Positions 1 to 12,107 of a stretch of DNA of 64,000 nucleotides are shown piece after piece. Numbering within the stretch: the first letter of the stretch is position 1; each line of letters begins with the position of its first letter. Under the pieces are notes generated by a model, which did no database searches, was not told the origin of the DNA, and saw only the letters and a list, made by a program, of their open reading frames with translations. This stretch comes from Polytrichum commune (taxonomy: Eukaryota > Streptophyta > Polytrichopsida > Polytrichales > Polytrichaceae): NCBI GenBank assembly GCA_950295325.1, contig OX485803.1:6758001-6822000 (forward strand). Direction: 5' to 3'. A program made the position numbers and the translations under genes.

Positions 1-545
1 TTCCTAATGCCTTAATCTCCCCTGTTTTTTCCACTTTCATTTCAGTTTTCATGGTATAGTCAAAAGGCTGGTAAGGGAATGCCAAGGAAGAAACTCTATA
101 CAACAGCATTCTTCACCTCAAGATAGTTTGGACGATAGAGTTATCCTGTACTTCAATGAGACCTTTTGTCAGGAGTTGATCCCTTTTATATTCCATTGGT
201 TGTTTGCATAAAATATCAATAATTTATTTCCAGTTGCGGTTCATGTTTGGAGGTAATATTTGAATTTGCACGAAGAGCAACCTATTTCAATTCATTGAGG
301 GCCTAGCTCAATTTAGCACCTCTTGGCATGCCAACATGAGTTTGACCATCAATGCATCGATATAGAATGTTAGACTTTGCTAAAACCTCCACAAGACTAC
401 CTCCAAGCATGAAGCACAAACTTACCAAACATGGAAGGTGCTGTTTGCAACAGCCAAATCCCGATCAAAACTCATGCTGAGTTAGAGGATAACTCTAATG
501 TGCGGAAACTCAAAGAGACAGTAACCTAAAGAAATTAAATATTAC

Positions 546-1326
546 CGTAGTCTTCCTCGGAGAGGGCTAGTGCAATGGCTCGATCGGTCTCTTCGAGAAG
601 AGTTGGATCATCAGGCTGTGAAGCCCTTTCATTGTTATATGTTGGCCTGTCGTTTGTATTGGGTGGTGGCATTTGCTCATAATAGGGAGGAGGGCTGTCA
701 CTGGTATTAGATGATGAGCTTTCACCATGGTATGGTGCCGTTGGGTAAGGGTATGAAGGACTATCATAAGGGTGGGCTGGCCTGTCGTTGGAGTACGAGG
801 GCCTGCCACTAGAATAAGATGTCCCTTCACCACTTCCCCTCGGATCCTGCAATGGGTGTTTCATGTCATTCCGCTTCAACTGAAATACCATCTTTATGCT
901 TTGATGCTCTCAATGGCAGAAAGTTTCACAAACTAGGTAAGACTCAAGTGGTTCTCCATCCAAAACCCTTTGGTCTTTATGTAACCTCCCCACTTACATG
1001 GTTTGCGTTAAACCCCATTTTGGTCATTATGTCACCTCTCCACTACATTCCATGAACTCTAAATTGTTACTCATCTATTCGTACCAAATTCTAGAACAAA
1101 TATATACCACCTCACAATCTTAGTATCTATGTCAATTTGAGAGTCTTCAGTGAATGCACGCAAAAAGAATTGGGGATTCTGCCTAACTTACCTCAAAGAT
1201 GCTAGGACCATGCCAGACTCCAAAGCCCTGCCGTGGATTGCTATTGTAGCTGGGATACTCATCCCCCTCCTCATAGCGGTAGCGGGGGGTTCCCAAATCC
1301 CCAAGGATTTTGTCCCACCAATTCAT
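546..1326 (-). CDS. DA1/DAR-like ubiquitin-interacting protein, N-terminal two exons (partial)
   Basis: Two coding exons read leftwards. Exon 1 (1326-1192) begins at ATG and encodes 45 residues starting MNWWDKILG, ending at GAG before a GTAAGT donor. Exon 2 (879-546) follows a TTTCAG acceptor in phase 0 and ends in phase 1 before GTAATA. A second in-frame acceptor (TTGCAG, exon from 846) would drop 11 residues. Exon 2 encodes a Pro/Ser/Tyr-rich stretch with repeated NDRP-type units, then an acidic helix, EETDRAIALALSEED, which fits a ubiquitin-interacting motif. An N-terminal MGW-x-KIF-like start followed by a UIM reading DRAIALSL is the layout of plant DA1/DAR proteins, which limit organ growth as ubiquitin-dependent peptidases with LIM and peptidase domains further on. 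Those domains would lie left of the window and are not seen. The family call rests on the start and the UIM only. Confidence 0.7.
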
Positions 1327-2385
1327 TCTGATTACGATTGGGTTCTCTTCAGTGCCAGCAAAGTGAAATGTAGTTCAACACAGTCTGGACATAAACCAAT
1401 AAACAAAAAGCACACAATTAGTACATAACACTGCTAAGCTCCACCTGCCACTTACCTATAGGCAGGAGAATAAGTTAGCCAAAGGCTGGGAATAAACAGG
1501 CTGTCCTTCTCAAGAAACGGCGGCTTCAGTCTTGATGCCGCAACAAGGTCCCCATGGACATGGCATCTCTTTTATTTAGAATGGGTAGGGTAGGATGAGG
1601 CTTAGTAATGTTAAGACTCTCCAGCACTTGGTTCCCGGATTATAGGATTTCTATGTTCCACTTTCAATCCGGAGGCACTTGTAGAAGGTAACTGGCAGCA
1701 AAAGAACATCAAGGTTAAGTGCTTGGTGTGTCAAAGTTTTGTTTCTAAGAAAGTGATAAGATTTGAACCAATATTTGACCTCATCGACTTACTTGATCCT
1801 TCTTGTTGCATGTGCTGGTGCCGGTGTGGTTGGTCCACTTCCTGGCTGGCACAATTCAGTCCATCCTACAAAGAATATTTTCACTACGTCAAATTCTACT
1901 CTTTGATGTATACTTTAGCTGCATTACAGTCGCCCAACTTTAAGCAACTTTACAAAATAACTTCACCCCTGCTAGAGCTAAGTAAGTGTGCAGCCTTTGA
2001 TGAGAAACAAACATGATTCAAACCTTTCCATCATGTGATTCATGTCTCTCCATTCAAATGCAAAGCATTCTTTACGATGCTAACTATTAAAAGAAAACAC
2101 TAAATGGTACTTCCACCAATTTCAGCACTAATACTACTCTCTTAGATCAAAAACCAGCACAAATATGTGAACCAATATGCCATACACCGCCTCAGTAAGA
2201 ACAAGCTGCTATGGCAGGTAACAAGGATTTACTTTCAAATTCCAAACAAATACTCCATGGGCTTTCAGGAACATCAGAAAACTTAGATACGTAAAGCGAG
2301 GGTCCACACACACATACAATGGCAGAAATGACCACCACAATCACAGAATTTTTGAAAACCTGACTTCAAAGACCCTCACTCTCAA

Positions 2386-3200
2386 GCCAAAAGTTGTTAA
2401 GTAATTCATCCTTCAAGATAGGGCCTTCTCAAATTTGAGCAAAGACCTGGAAGATGACAGCACATGAAGAAATCCACCAACACAAGAGGTTCAGAGACTA
2501 ACTCCAACACTCAATTTCAACTCAATTCAAATTTTATACAGTAAGTTCCTCTTCCCTGATACATCTGAAATTCGACTACAGGAAACCTCACTCAAGCCAA
2601 CAGTAGTTGAAAAACTAATACTACAAGATTGCAAGATAGGGGCAAGGGCCTTGCAGATGATTGCACATGAAACCAAGAAGAGGTACAACAAGTGTGCGGA
2701 TTCCACAATTGATTCCATACATTCCTTACCCTAACATTGGCTTCTGTCGGCAAACTAAGCAGACATATGGTAACTAACGTCACCTTCAAAACAATTCGGT
2801 TAATAACTTGATGATTCCCGTAATCGCCAGAACCCTGAAATATAGTTCTAGAAATAGCAATTAAGACATGGATCCATCCTCCATACAAAAAGAGAGGTGC
2901 AAGGACCTGGCACATGATAGCATATGAACCGAGAAAGGATATATCACAGACGCATAAATTTGACTACCAATTCCATATGCTCTAGAACCTGATCCAGCCC
3001 AAGGTTGGAAAACCAAACATACCCAATGCGTCCTTCTACATCAAATTTCCAACACCCAAGCACCTCTTCACCAAAACACCTGAAAATTCTTAGCTGAAAA
3101 CCCTTCACTCAAGTCCCAAATGTCGAAACATGGATACTCCGAGAGGAAAAGAAACCAGTGAAAATTTCGAATCAAGCATCCTGGAAGATGATAGTACATA
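2386..3200. repeat. Degenerate repeat, about four copies, in the DA1-like leader intron
   Basis: A block containing versions of CCTGGAAGATGACAGCACAT recurs at about 2445, 2648, 2904 and 3180, preceded in three cases by a CTCAAG(C/T)C phrase (2386, 2592, 3110). Spacing is roughly 205, 255 and 275 bases and the copies are strongly diverged. They look like an old local duplication within a long intron. Nothing else is recognised between 1340 and 2380. Confidence 0.55.
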
Positions 3201-3306
3201 AATTGACGCCAGAAAGAAAAATCACTCGGTGGAAAATTCTAGTCACACCGACTTACAGTCAAGAAAACTCGATAAAAGTCGGCATAATTCGGCAAAAGAA
3301 CCTACC

Positions 3307-3520
3307 AGTGAGTCATTTCGGTGCAGGTGTGGTACCCTGCGCAAGCTCCTCGATCTGCAACAAAATTGGTGACTCCGAAATCGGAAGGCTCGAAGGAAGA
3401 TGAGGAATGGAAGGCGAGCCTTGAGGCCGGCCATGCGTGGAGCCATAGCAAGCATGGCCCACTTGTATTGTGGTAGCTTCCAGGCCTTGACTTTGTCAAG
3501 CCTTGGCACACGAAGTTACA
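3307..3520 (-). other. Probable 5' leader exon of the DA1-like gene
   Basis: Read leftwards this block has CT-rich leader-like sequence and ends at a plausible donor (CACTG followed by GTAGGT at about 3306). A long leader intron would run from there to the first coding exon, with an acceptor near GCACTGAAG just upstream of the ATG at 1326. No transcript data are available, so the boundaries are inferred. Confidence 0.4.
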
Positions 3521-3543
3521 TGGATCATGCCGGAGTCCGGACA

Positions 3544-3554
3544 CTATATATTCA
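3544..3554 (-). promoter_or_regulatory. Candidate TATA box for the DA1-like gene
   Basis: The minus strand reads GAATATATAGTG about 30 bases before the start of the inferred leader exon. Position and sequence fit a TATA element, but AT-rich DNA gives many chance matches. A small inverted-repeat element ends about 50 bases upstream of it. Confidence 0.35.
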
Positions 3555-3600
3555 AGCTTCGCAATTTTATCATTGGTCCACACTAATTTCCTGCCGACTA

Positions 3601-3817
3601 CACTAATTATCCCAATTAGTGCATGTTACAATTTGGAGTTATGTAGTGCAATAACGTCTTATTCAGGGGTTTGATTTCTACTAACGAAAGTTCCACAGGT
3701 TGTTTAGACATTCCAGACATATGTGAGTATGCTTAGTAAACTATTACTTTCTCATTAAATGAGTTATAGCATTGCGTAAGTCCAAATAGTAACACGCACT
3801 AATTGGGATAATCAATG
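3601..3817. mobile_element. 217-bp TIR element, TA target (Tc1/mariner-like MITE)
   Basis: The ends are 22-bp inverted repeats, CACTAATTATCCCAATTAGT on the left and its complement with two changes on the right. TA dinucleotides flank both sides (3599-3600 and 3818-3819). It has no coding capacity. It lies immediately upstream of the inferred DA1-like promoter. Confidence 0.65.
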
Positions 3818-3904
3818 TAGCCTACTTCTCCAAGGGATGTGGAACACATGATTAGTACGAGATGGGTAGCAAATCTAAGTCGATGCCATAGCAGTTTTGC
3901 CTTA

Positions 3905-4255
3905 TTGTTTTGGGAGCTTATATGAATACCTTATTCAATGTCAAAGTGAAGATTCACTTGCTCGTGGAATGGTCATATACGTCTCCCTTGATTATGTTGA
4001 CTATTGAGTCTAGAATGATTAACATATCATGAGCAAGTAATCCAATCTCGGTTAAAGACATGTCTTTTTGGTGGTGTCCGTTCTTGGTTGCACATCTAAG
4101 CACACACCACTTTAATATTACATGCGTCCGTTTAGGATAAGAGAATGAGTTATGCACATTTATGTAAAGGCACGCAGCCCTAACATGTGCACTTTCAACT
4201 TCACGGACAATTGTGGGCGTTGGATCAAGCCGGGTATTGTCTCCTTCTTTTAGCA
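3905..4255 (-). repeat. Dispersed repeat family M, copy 1
   Basis: This diverged interspersed sequence contains phrases such as GAATACCTTATTCAATGTCA and CCTTGATTATGTTGACTATT. It matches 47485-47760 in the same orientation, and 11225-11480, 31560-31840 and 57755-57975 in the opposite one. No ends or coding region are recognised, so its class is unknown. Confidence 0.5.
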
Positions 4256-4259
4256 ACTA

Positions 4260-5600
4260 CGAATTACGCAGATTGTCATCTCTAGTTTTAGCAGTGGATT
4301 TGAGATGCAAAAGATATAGGAAGATAGAATGGAGACTTAGTTTTCCCATAAATGATTGCATAGGTGTTCTCAATTATGTTAATTATTTCGAGCATAGGAT
4401 ATAGTCTCATCAAAACACGTGTTTTGTGGCACCCTATCTTAACTACTTATACACCCTACCACATGCCGATCAAATCTAGATGTCCACTTAAGAAGAGTGA
4501 CCACATAAGTTTCCACGTATATAAGTTGTTTCCTCTATTATGGGTTTTAGCAGTTTTATTACCAGCAAACAATGCACTACTTGTGGGAGCCCCAAGACTG
4601 CAATTTGCTTGGGGAAAGCCTAATACATGGGGAAGTTTGAGTAATGATCAACAAAATGTTGAAGCTACTTTCTTTCTTGAATGTGTAAACCATGAATAGA
4701 ATTATGTCCAAATACAAGATATAAATGATCCAATTTTTCGGGAAATAGTTTTGGATAGTAGATTGACTTTGTGATGTGAGAATTTTCTGTTTCAAATTAG
4801 ATGATGTCCCAAAAAAAATTGTACGTATATCACATGATTCATCTTTCATTCAAACTCTTGTGGCTAATTCATTTCAAAAGTGTCTCATTGAACTAAACTG
4901 GGGTCTTTGCAAATAACTTTCATGTCAAAATATCTTCGAAAAGCAACCTCCAACCTTCATATCAAATCATAAATTTTCGTTGGTGAATGAGGGGTGCTAT
5001 GCTCATGTGCAATAAATCCCCCCCAACACTAAACCACACTCCACATGTGAGAATAGATATTAAGCTGCCCCAACACCCACACAAACATGGAAGAGGAGTG
5101 GTGAACGGACATCGCATGATAATGAAATACCATTGGTGTTCCTCTTTCTTTCTTTCTTTCTTTCTTTCTTTCATTCTCTCAATAAATTCCTCTAACCACC
5201 GCATTCTCATGTGGACACTTGTCATCCATGTGGCTTCTCTTGGTGCATCGCTACCCATGCACAAAAGGGAGCCTGTGAGTTTGGAGACTTTTATGAAGTG
5301 GTGTTTTGTTATACAAGTATGTGGTCCTGGAATGGAAGGTAGATCCTTTTTTATGGTTAGAAGGGGACTCATTTTATAAGAGGATCCCAAGTGCCTAGGT
5401 TTGAAAAGTTGGTTACAAATAGGGGTTTTGCCCATCAAAAGTTTAGCCTCATTGGACGGAGTGCCATGTTTATTTTTGTTCTCTTATTCCAACTCCCGAG
5501 CATCTTTGAAACTTCCTACCACATGATCGTGTGGTTGATCGATATCATCCAAAAAGTTAGTTTTACATGCATTCAAGATACATGCAATCGTATCATCAAT
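4260..5600. other. Non-coding stretch with a short TTTC microsatellite
   Basis: Apart from a TTTC tract at about 5144-5172, I see no gene, RNA or element ends. Short open frames here on both strands have no recognisable domains. Confidence 0.5.
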
Positions 5601-5604
5601 CTTG

Positions 5605-5989
5605 GGGGCGGTTCACGTGGGGTCCCAAGTCCCAAGTCCCAAGTCACTTGAGGTGAATCCTTGCAATCTCAGCCGTTGAAAGCACAGAAGTCGGGACGTT
5701 ACCACTTCACACGGGTCCCAAGTCTTAAAGTCCCAAGTACGTCATGGATGCCTACATGGCAACTCTTTTTGGAGGTGAGGCTTGGGACTTGTGTTGAGAG
5801 TTGGGGCGAGCGAAAAGATAGACCCAACTCTCAACACAAGTCTTGCGAATATTTTTGCATAATATAATCAAAGATCCAACTTCGATAATCACCAACCATA
5901 TGTATATTAATGGTTTCTTGATGCTCAAAAGTTGGGACTTGGCTAACATGAGTAGGACTTGGGACTTGGGATTCCATGTGAACCAACCC
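5605..5989. mobile_element. 385-bp TIR element with repeated CCCAAGT ends (Harbinger-like)
   Basis: Both termini carry about 35-bp inverted repeats of the form GGGGCGGTTCACGTGG followed by repeated TCCCAAG units; the right end reads GGGTTGGTTCACATGG when complemented. Flanking TTG triplets (5602-5604, 5990-5992) would be a 3-bp target duplication. A GGG start and 3-bp duplication fit PIF/Harbinger, though the usual target is TTA/TAA. It is non-coding. Confidence 0.6.
5786..5842. repeat. Perfect 20-bp hairpin inside the 5605 element
   Basis: GACTTGTGTTGAGAGTTGGG at 5786-5805 is exactly complementary to 5823-5842, with a 17-base loop. It lies near the centre of the TIR element, so a transcript could fold into a compact stem. 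Confidence 0.75.
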
Positions 5990-5992
5990 TTG

Positions 5993-7300
5993 TGTTGGCC
6001 ACCACCTTCGTCAAACTTGAAGGCGCCACATGGGTGTATGAATTCTATCCATTAATGCACATGGGTGGCCATGGAAGTTTGTAGATTTCTTATGATATCT
6101 TAGGGAGACACATAACTTTGCATGGCAGGTATCGGTACTAATCGATAGGAAAAGGGCATCTTTCGACACGGCCTATTTGACATGTGTTACCTAGGATTTG
6201 TCAAAACTATTAAAATTTGTGTTAAATATATGTCAAATTGACCCTTAAATTGACACGTAATCTGATGTTTTTGACATGTTTTAGATGACAATGTTCACAT
6301 ATCTTATTCTACTACTAGTGTAAGGCCAAACTTCTATGTCCCAACCGTTTCGATGAAAGAAATTAGGTCTTGCCAATTGCGGGAAAGCTTTGGATGGTAT
6401 CGGCCAACATGTATTAGGTTGAGCACTTCCATGTCAAACACACAAATCACAAATATGGTCTATGTCCTTTTATTATTCACTTTTAATTTTGCATGGGTGG
6501 ATTTATTCACTTTCCATCTTGAAGTTTTAAATACATATATCGATCAATTTAAATAGTGTCGGCCACCAATGCTCGCTCTCCATAAGAAAATGAAGCACAC
6601 TTGCATGGGGATGAAGGTCTCATTTTTGTCACTTGTTGGGTTTTTACCAACTACAAGGCTGGCATATGAAGGTGTGCCCTTATAACTTATAACCCTTGAA
6701 GGACAAAGCAGTACGAAATCTCATCGCTTTGGGTCAAATACACGAGTTTCGCTTCCAAAATGGTTTCTTTGATACATGAGCCCAATTACACTTGAGGAAC
6801 TTGTCCAATCTAATTCCTCGTGCAAATTATATGTACATACATTTGGATTTCCAATTGAATTTCCTTGCAACTCATCTGGGCAAGAGAGATTTTCTTTGTA
6901 TAAAAGCAAGCAAACTTAAGCTTACCTCAAAGATATATATATATCCTTCCAAAATGTTTAGTACAATCCTTCTCATGAATGAGGCTTATGCAACCAAATC
7001 TTTTTGGGCAATACCGTAATACTTTTATCATTATGTCTATTTATAGTATATTGTTATTATTATTGAAAATACCGGGTTCAGTGAAAAATCTAATTTTCCT
7101 ATATTAGTTTTTGATATCCTTACAATATAACTTCCAAAACAATAGTTTAACTAATGTCAAAGTGGTAAAGGTACTACAATATATGCTACGCCACAACTTA
7201 CCTCGAGTCCTTCAAGGGGGGAGGGTGAACTCCCTTGTAGAGATTTTAATCACATGCAATGATGAGGTATCTCCAAAGGTTCTATAAAACAATTTGCATA
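5993..7300. other. Non-coding AT-rich stretch
   Basis: No gene, element ends or RNA are recognised. Scattered TGACA-type phrases occur around 6175-6300. Confidence 0.5.
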
Positions 7301-8760
7301 TTCATGGGATAGTGTCAGCCCTAAACCCCCACCCTTATGCGTCGTAGTCCGGGTGAGAGCACGAGGCTCACATATGATAGATTCACGTTGCTTAACACTC
7401 GTGAGGTGACTTCCACTGCTTCGCAGTGTAAGTATCAAAACACACAACTTTTATTCAATTGGCATGAAGTTGAAGTATTGAGAAATACTCCACAACCCCA
7501 CAATCAACTCCACCCCGAAATCACCCAACAACTCCCTAAACCCTACCCTTAGCTATAACTAATCACTAATCCTAACTATGTCTTACTTGCCTCATAGCTA
7601 TGCTAGTTGTAACTTTAGTCTCCCCCTACCTTTCCTACCTCAATTCGGTCACTATCCCCTGTCTGCATAGCCAGCGGCCGCAAGGTGAGTATAGTCAGAT
7701 GCCTCAATCTTGTCATCCCTACAGCCGCATCAATGCAGCCACCCGGCAACCCACAATCGAACCTCAACCCCATCCAGGCGACCTTGCTGATGCTTCTTGC
7801 TTGGCATTCATGGGATTCTCAGTTGTGCCGGCCGAGTCAACTTGATGTAACAGAGACAACATTCACCCCGAGGTCGCCCTTCCACCTTGAAGCACTCTGT
7901 CTGTGAGCATGGAATGAATCCTCTTACTACCGTACCCTTAACCCTCGGCCAGCTTTTGAATCCTTTGATTTTCACCCAACCTCACTTCCGGATGCCTCTA
8001 GGAGCAAAAATGCGACAATGCCGTGGTTCCACTCCCTCACACACCTAACCCAACTCAATCCTCACCTCACTCCTTATTCAATCTTCACTGGTACACTGCA
8101 GCTGTGAACCCAAGCAGCACTGCCGAATCCCTCAATCATGGGCGGGTATGTAGTGTAGTTGGACAGAAGATTGAGAGACATGGTCGGGCAACAATCCTCG
8201 GCGACCACTCAACTTCTCACAATTTCGGCTTGCCAATGTGCTCGAGATTCCCCTGTTCTAGGCCAATCTAACCCACCGTATCTAGCCCTTTTTTTTCAAC
8301 AACCCTTCCTCGCAATCGGCTGTACACCCGACACCCTTCAATGGCCGACTCGCCTTTGTTGAATTTCCCAACTCCTCCACCTGGAAGCGCCCTCGGCCAA
8401 GGCGAGCGTCCACTCTGGTTTGAGCTTTTCTCCCCAACCATTCACCGCTTCCCCTTGTGAGGCCCTCTCAGCCTCCGCTGCCCACGAAGAGGCCTTCCTT
8501 GTGTTAATCCAGCAGCCACCGAACTCTGCTGGCAACATTGCAGATCCGAAAGGAAGAAGCTGGGATTTTTGGCCAGGCATCCGCCCACTATCTTTGCTCC
8601 CCCTCGAGCTTAGTTCCGAGAGAGAGAGCACAACCTCAGCCACCGAACTCAGGCCTTCCTTGGATCCGGAATTTCGGGGGGCCATCTGGAGTTGTGAGGG
8701 TCCTTACCTTGAATGAACACCCAACTCTCTCTAATTGACCAATTAGCCTCACCTCAACCA
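7300..8760. other. C-rich island of unknown nature
   Basis: Base composition shifts to clearly higher GC, C-rich on the plus strand, compared with flanks near 35% GC. Several overlapping open frames of 60-115 codons exist on both strands, which GC-rich DNA produces by chance. None shows a recognisable domain or plausible splice structure. It could be a decayed retroelement terminal region or a captured gene fragment. Confidence 0.35.
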
Positions 8761-9172
8761 ATTCAAGCTTGGTAACACTCACTCAAATCAAACTAACTCA
8801 CCCTTTTTTAGTTTTTCTCATTTAACAACTAGAGGTTCTCGCTAAATCACGCTAAATCTACTTAGTGCCTAACACCCTTAACTAAATCTACTCTTGCACT
8901 TTTAACCACTCACTCAACACGATTCCTACATTTTAATGATTTTAAATGATTTACAAGACATGTGGGCACAATATTGGGCTCACAGATAGTTTGCAAATTC
9001 GTGGAATATTTTTGAAGATTACATATTATAATTCCAAAATGAATCCAATGCCTTAATTTTTAGGTTTTTTTTACTTTTTTTACTTCTTAAAAAAACTTTG
9101 AAACACTAAATGAGACCCTATCTTTTGTCGCACCGCATTTTCTCATGAAACATTGGTTGCCCTTGTTAAGAT

Positions 9173-9581
9173 CACGGGGAGGTCACTTCATTGTCAAATT
9201 GACACCACGTGTGGCCAAAGTTTGCTACCCCTACATTACATGCCATATATAATTTAAAAATGTATGATATTTTTTCTACATATACATAACCATTGATAGT
9301 ATCTTTTGTATACTTTTTTGAAATTTTTAGTCATCTTTATTTTTTTAGTAATTGTTTTAGTTCAATTCTGTGTCATTCTAGTTAGAAATGATATGTTTTA
9401 TGAAAAGAACAAATCATCAAATTTAGTTACCACTTTTAACTGTGTCATAGGTACCGTGTATATCTACTCATGAAATTTTTTTGATAAAATTTTGACCCAT
9501 TTTGGTGGTGCAACTTACCAAAAGAAGATTTTTTTTGGTCGCACGTGGTGTTCAACTTGACAATGGAGTGATCTACCCGTG
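9173..9581. mobile_element. 409-bp hAT-type MITE, 8-bp TSD
   Basis: The left end CACGGGGAGGTCACTTCATT and the complement of the right end (CACGGGTAGATCACTCCATT) form a terminal inverted repeat. The flanks are exact 8-bp direct repeats, GTTAAGAT, at 9165-9172 and 9582-9589. An 8-bp duplication points to the hAT superfamily. The first 14 bases match the ends of the elements at 11547 and 32203, but the interior differs. It has no coding capacity. Confidence 0.85.
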
Positions 9582-9589
9582 GTTAAGAT

Positions 9590-11546
9590 GCATATGGAAG
9601 AACCTTTACAAAGTTTTCACCCGATGCTCTTTATAATTGAATTTTGGGCAAATGATGGTATCCTTAAAAAAAAAACAAAATGGCTACTAAACTAATGATA
9701 ACAACTAGGTGTGAAACTTTCACCATCTCGCTAGATATGACAAGTAACAAACATGTGTTGTTTTTTCCCTCCCTTGGTGATACTCGTGAGGGTACTAGAG
9801 CCTCGCACATGCACCAATGCAACAAAAATAAACACTTAGTGATTTTTAGAACTTACAATGTACTAAGATAAAGCAAAGCATGTGCTCTTAACTCCATTAT
9901 AGGAATTATATATGGCCTCATGTCACTTCACCATTATGACGGCGGTCTAGTGCACGGCTAGAGGGTGGTTAACCGCTTATGGTATTTCTACCTTAAGGTT
10001 CAAGCAAACTTTTTGAATTTGCAACTTGCATTGGTAGCTGAAAATCTAAAAACTCCTTGGTGCCTTATGGTTTGAGAATGAGGCATGCTACATATCCCAA
10101 ATCCATTATAAGCAAGTTCCGCGTTAGTGATGATTAGCTAATCAAAATGCTACCTAACTAAAATCATGGTCAAATCACATGCATCACCTAGTTACCATAA
10201 TTAGCTAACCCTATGGGTTAGTGAGAATCAACTTACTAATATGGTAGCCATTCAATTGCACAACCACACATCCTTATTGCCCTAGTCTTTGACATCCACC
10301 AAATTGTATTCTACATTGTGATGTAGACTTTGATTTGAAAGATAACACACATATGCCGAAAGTTTCTCCATATAAACCATTTGCACCATAGCAATTGTAC
10401 CTATCACATAGCAATCAACACATGCTACACAATAACAATATTTAGTGTGCCCCCTAGTGTTAAGCACGCTCATATCACCAATTATGGTCATGGAAACATT
10501 AGAATTGGATTCCTAGATGTCAAACTACGCTAGGAACATGACCCCATCATAAAAGACCAATTACCTTGGTTTGGTACAATTTTAACGTTTGTATAGTAAA
10601 AAATGACAAAATGCCTAGCTATTTAGAAAGGTCAACCACTATCTTTATAAGATCAAGGTACCATAGAAGACAATCTCTCCAAAAGGAAGTAACTTACTTA
10701 AGTCCATGCAAATGTGTTCTTTTGAGGCAATTTTATGCCCATTTTATGTATGTGATTTTTGTTGGCGGAAAACATAACCCCCTTCCAATCAACCGTTATG
10801 GCAAAACAGACATCGGTATTGAGTCCCCATATTCGAATTAGGTGTAGTAGCAATTAATTCCCATCACAAACTACTAATTTATTTGTTTTACATGTTTCTC
10901 CATGCAAACCGATCCTTGACATTCAACATGTGTCTCACATTTGTTCCAAAACTCGTGAAACCAAGCCAATGCATGACAACTTAAACACCGAAGCTCATTC
11001 GACGATGACCAACCTGAAATGACCATCATCAACTAACAACAATAAGGGACAAATATTGATTACGGTTTGGTTGCCATTTCCAAATTGACAAACTCTCATG
11101 GTTGAGTGGCATATTAAAATTAAACAACCTAATACAATTACATTTTTCAATTTGGCACCCATATTTGAGTGGTGTGTGGTAAGATGTGGGTTTTAGAGCA
11201 AACACCAAACAAACATGTGCTTTGAAGAGATTGGACTATGTCCTCATAATTTGTTGGTTCATTATAGGCTTAAAGTCAACAATGTTGGGGGAACCTATAT
11301 GGTGATCTCATAAGAAAGAGAGTCTACACTTTTATAAATGGATAAGATATTTTATTCGCGCTCCAAAAATTATAAGAAAGTACACTATGTCAAACCTTGG
11401 GGTGGATTTGCTCATCATCTCACATTGATCACGTGTTTCATGTTCTATGAGAAGTAGACACAAAGCATAAACCATTGGCCAACAACAACAAGAGACGAAT
11501 GTCCAATTCACGTTGATCACCACATCGAGTTGTTAGACCCTAATGT
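9590..11546. other. Non-coding stretch; M-family repeat at about 11225-11480
   Basis: No gene is recognised. Around 11225-11480 lies a diverged copy of dispersed family M in the orientation of 31560 and 57755, marked by GGGGGAACCTATATG and by a GTTCTATGAGAAGTAG-type end. Confidence 0.45.
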
Positions 11547-12099
11547 CACGGGTAGATCACTCTAAGGCATTTTTGTGCACCACGTGCAGTTGGGGATTTT
11601 TTGTTTTGGGGCTATTTACCTTCAAGGGCTGAATTAAAGCCTCTCTATAATTACTTAAAAATAAAAAATGGCCCATTTGTTTTCACCCTTCCATTACTTA
11701 TATTGTCCAAGTCACTGCATTTTTTTGTACTCTATATATTCCTTTTAAGTAATAAACGGGCGTGGGGAAGACAACCCCAACGACGGCGCGTTCCCTTTTC
11801 ATCCATTTCTGGACAGACGGAAATCCCAATAATCATCCATCCCCGTGAGTCCTAAACCCATTTACATACCATACTAAACATACCTTCTAGGATCCTTATC
11901 TTCAACCCCTATATTAATTTTACAAAAAAATAATGGCCCACATTTTATGTCCATCTAACTTACTTATAATGGGATTGTCTACATTTAATGGCCCCTTCAT
12001 TATTTGGAATTCCTTTATAATTTTTATTTCAAATGATTTTAATCCTCTCTATATTATGCCGCACGTCGTTTTTAAAATGCACTAAGTGATTTACCCGTG
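11547..12099. mobile_element. 553-bp hAT-type MITE, copy B1
   Basis: It starts CACGGGTAGATCACTCTAAG and ends with the near-complement ...GTGATTTACCCGTG. Exact 8-bp duplications CCTAATGT flank it (11539-11546, 12100-12107). It is closely similar to 32203-32764 except for an internal block at about 11757-11869, which is GC-rich and unrelated to the corresponding block of the other copy. It encodes no transposase. Confidence 0.9.
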
Positions 12100-12107
12100 C
12101 CTAATGT

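Noticed and set aside
7300..8760. Protein-coding gene in the C-rich island
   Set aside because: Many frames overlap on both strands, with no domain, splice pattern or consistent codon use.
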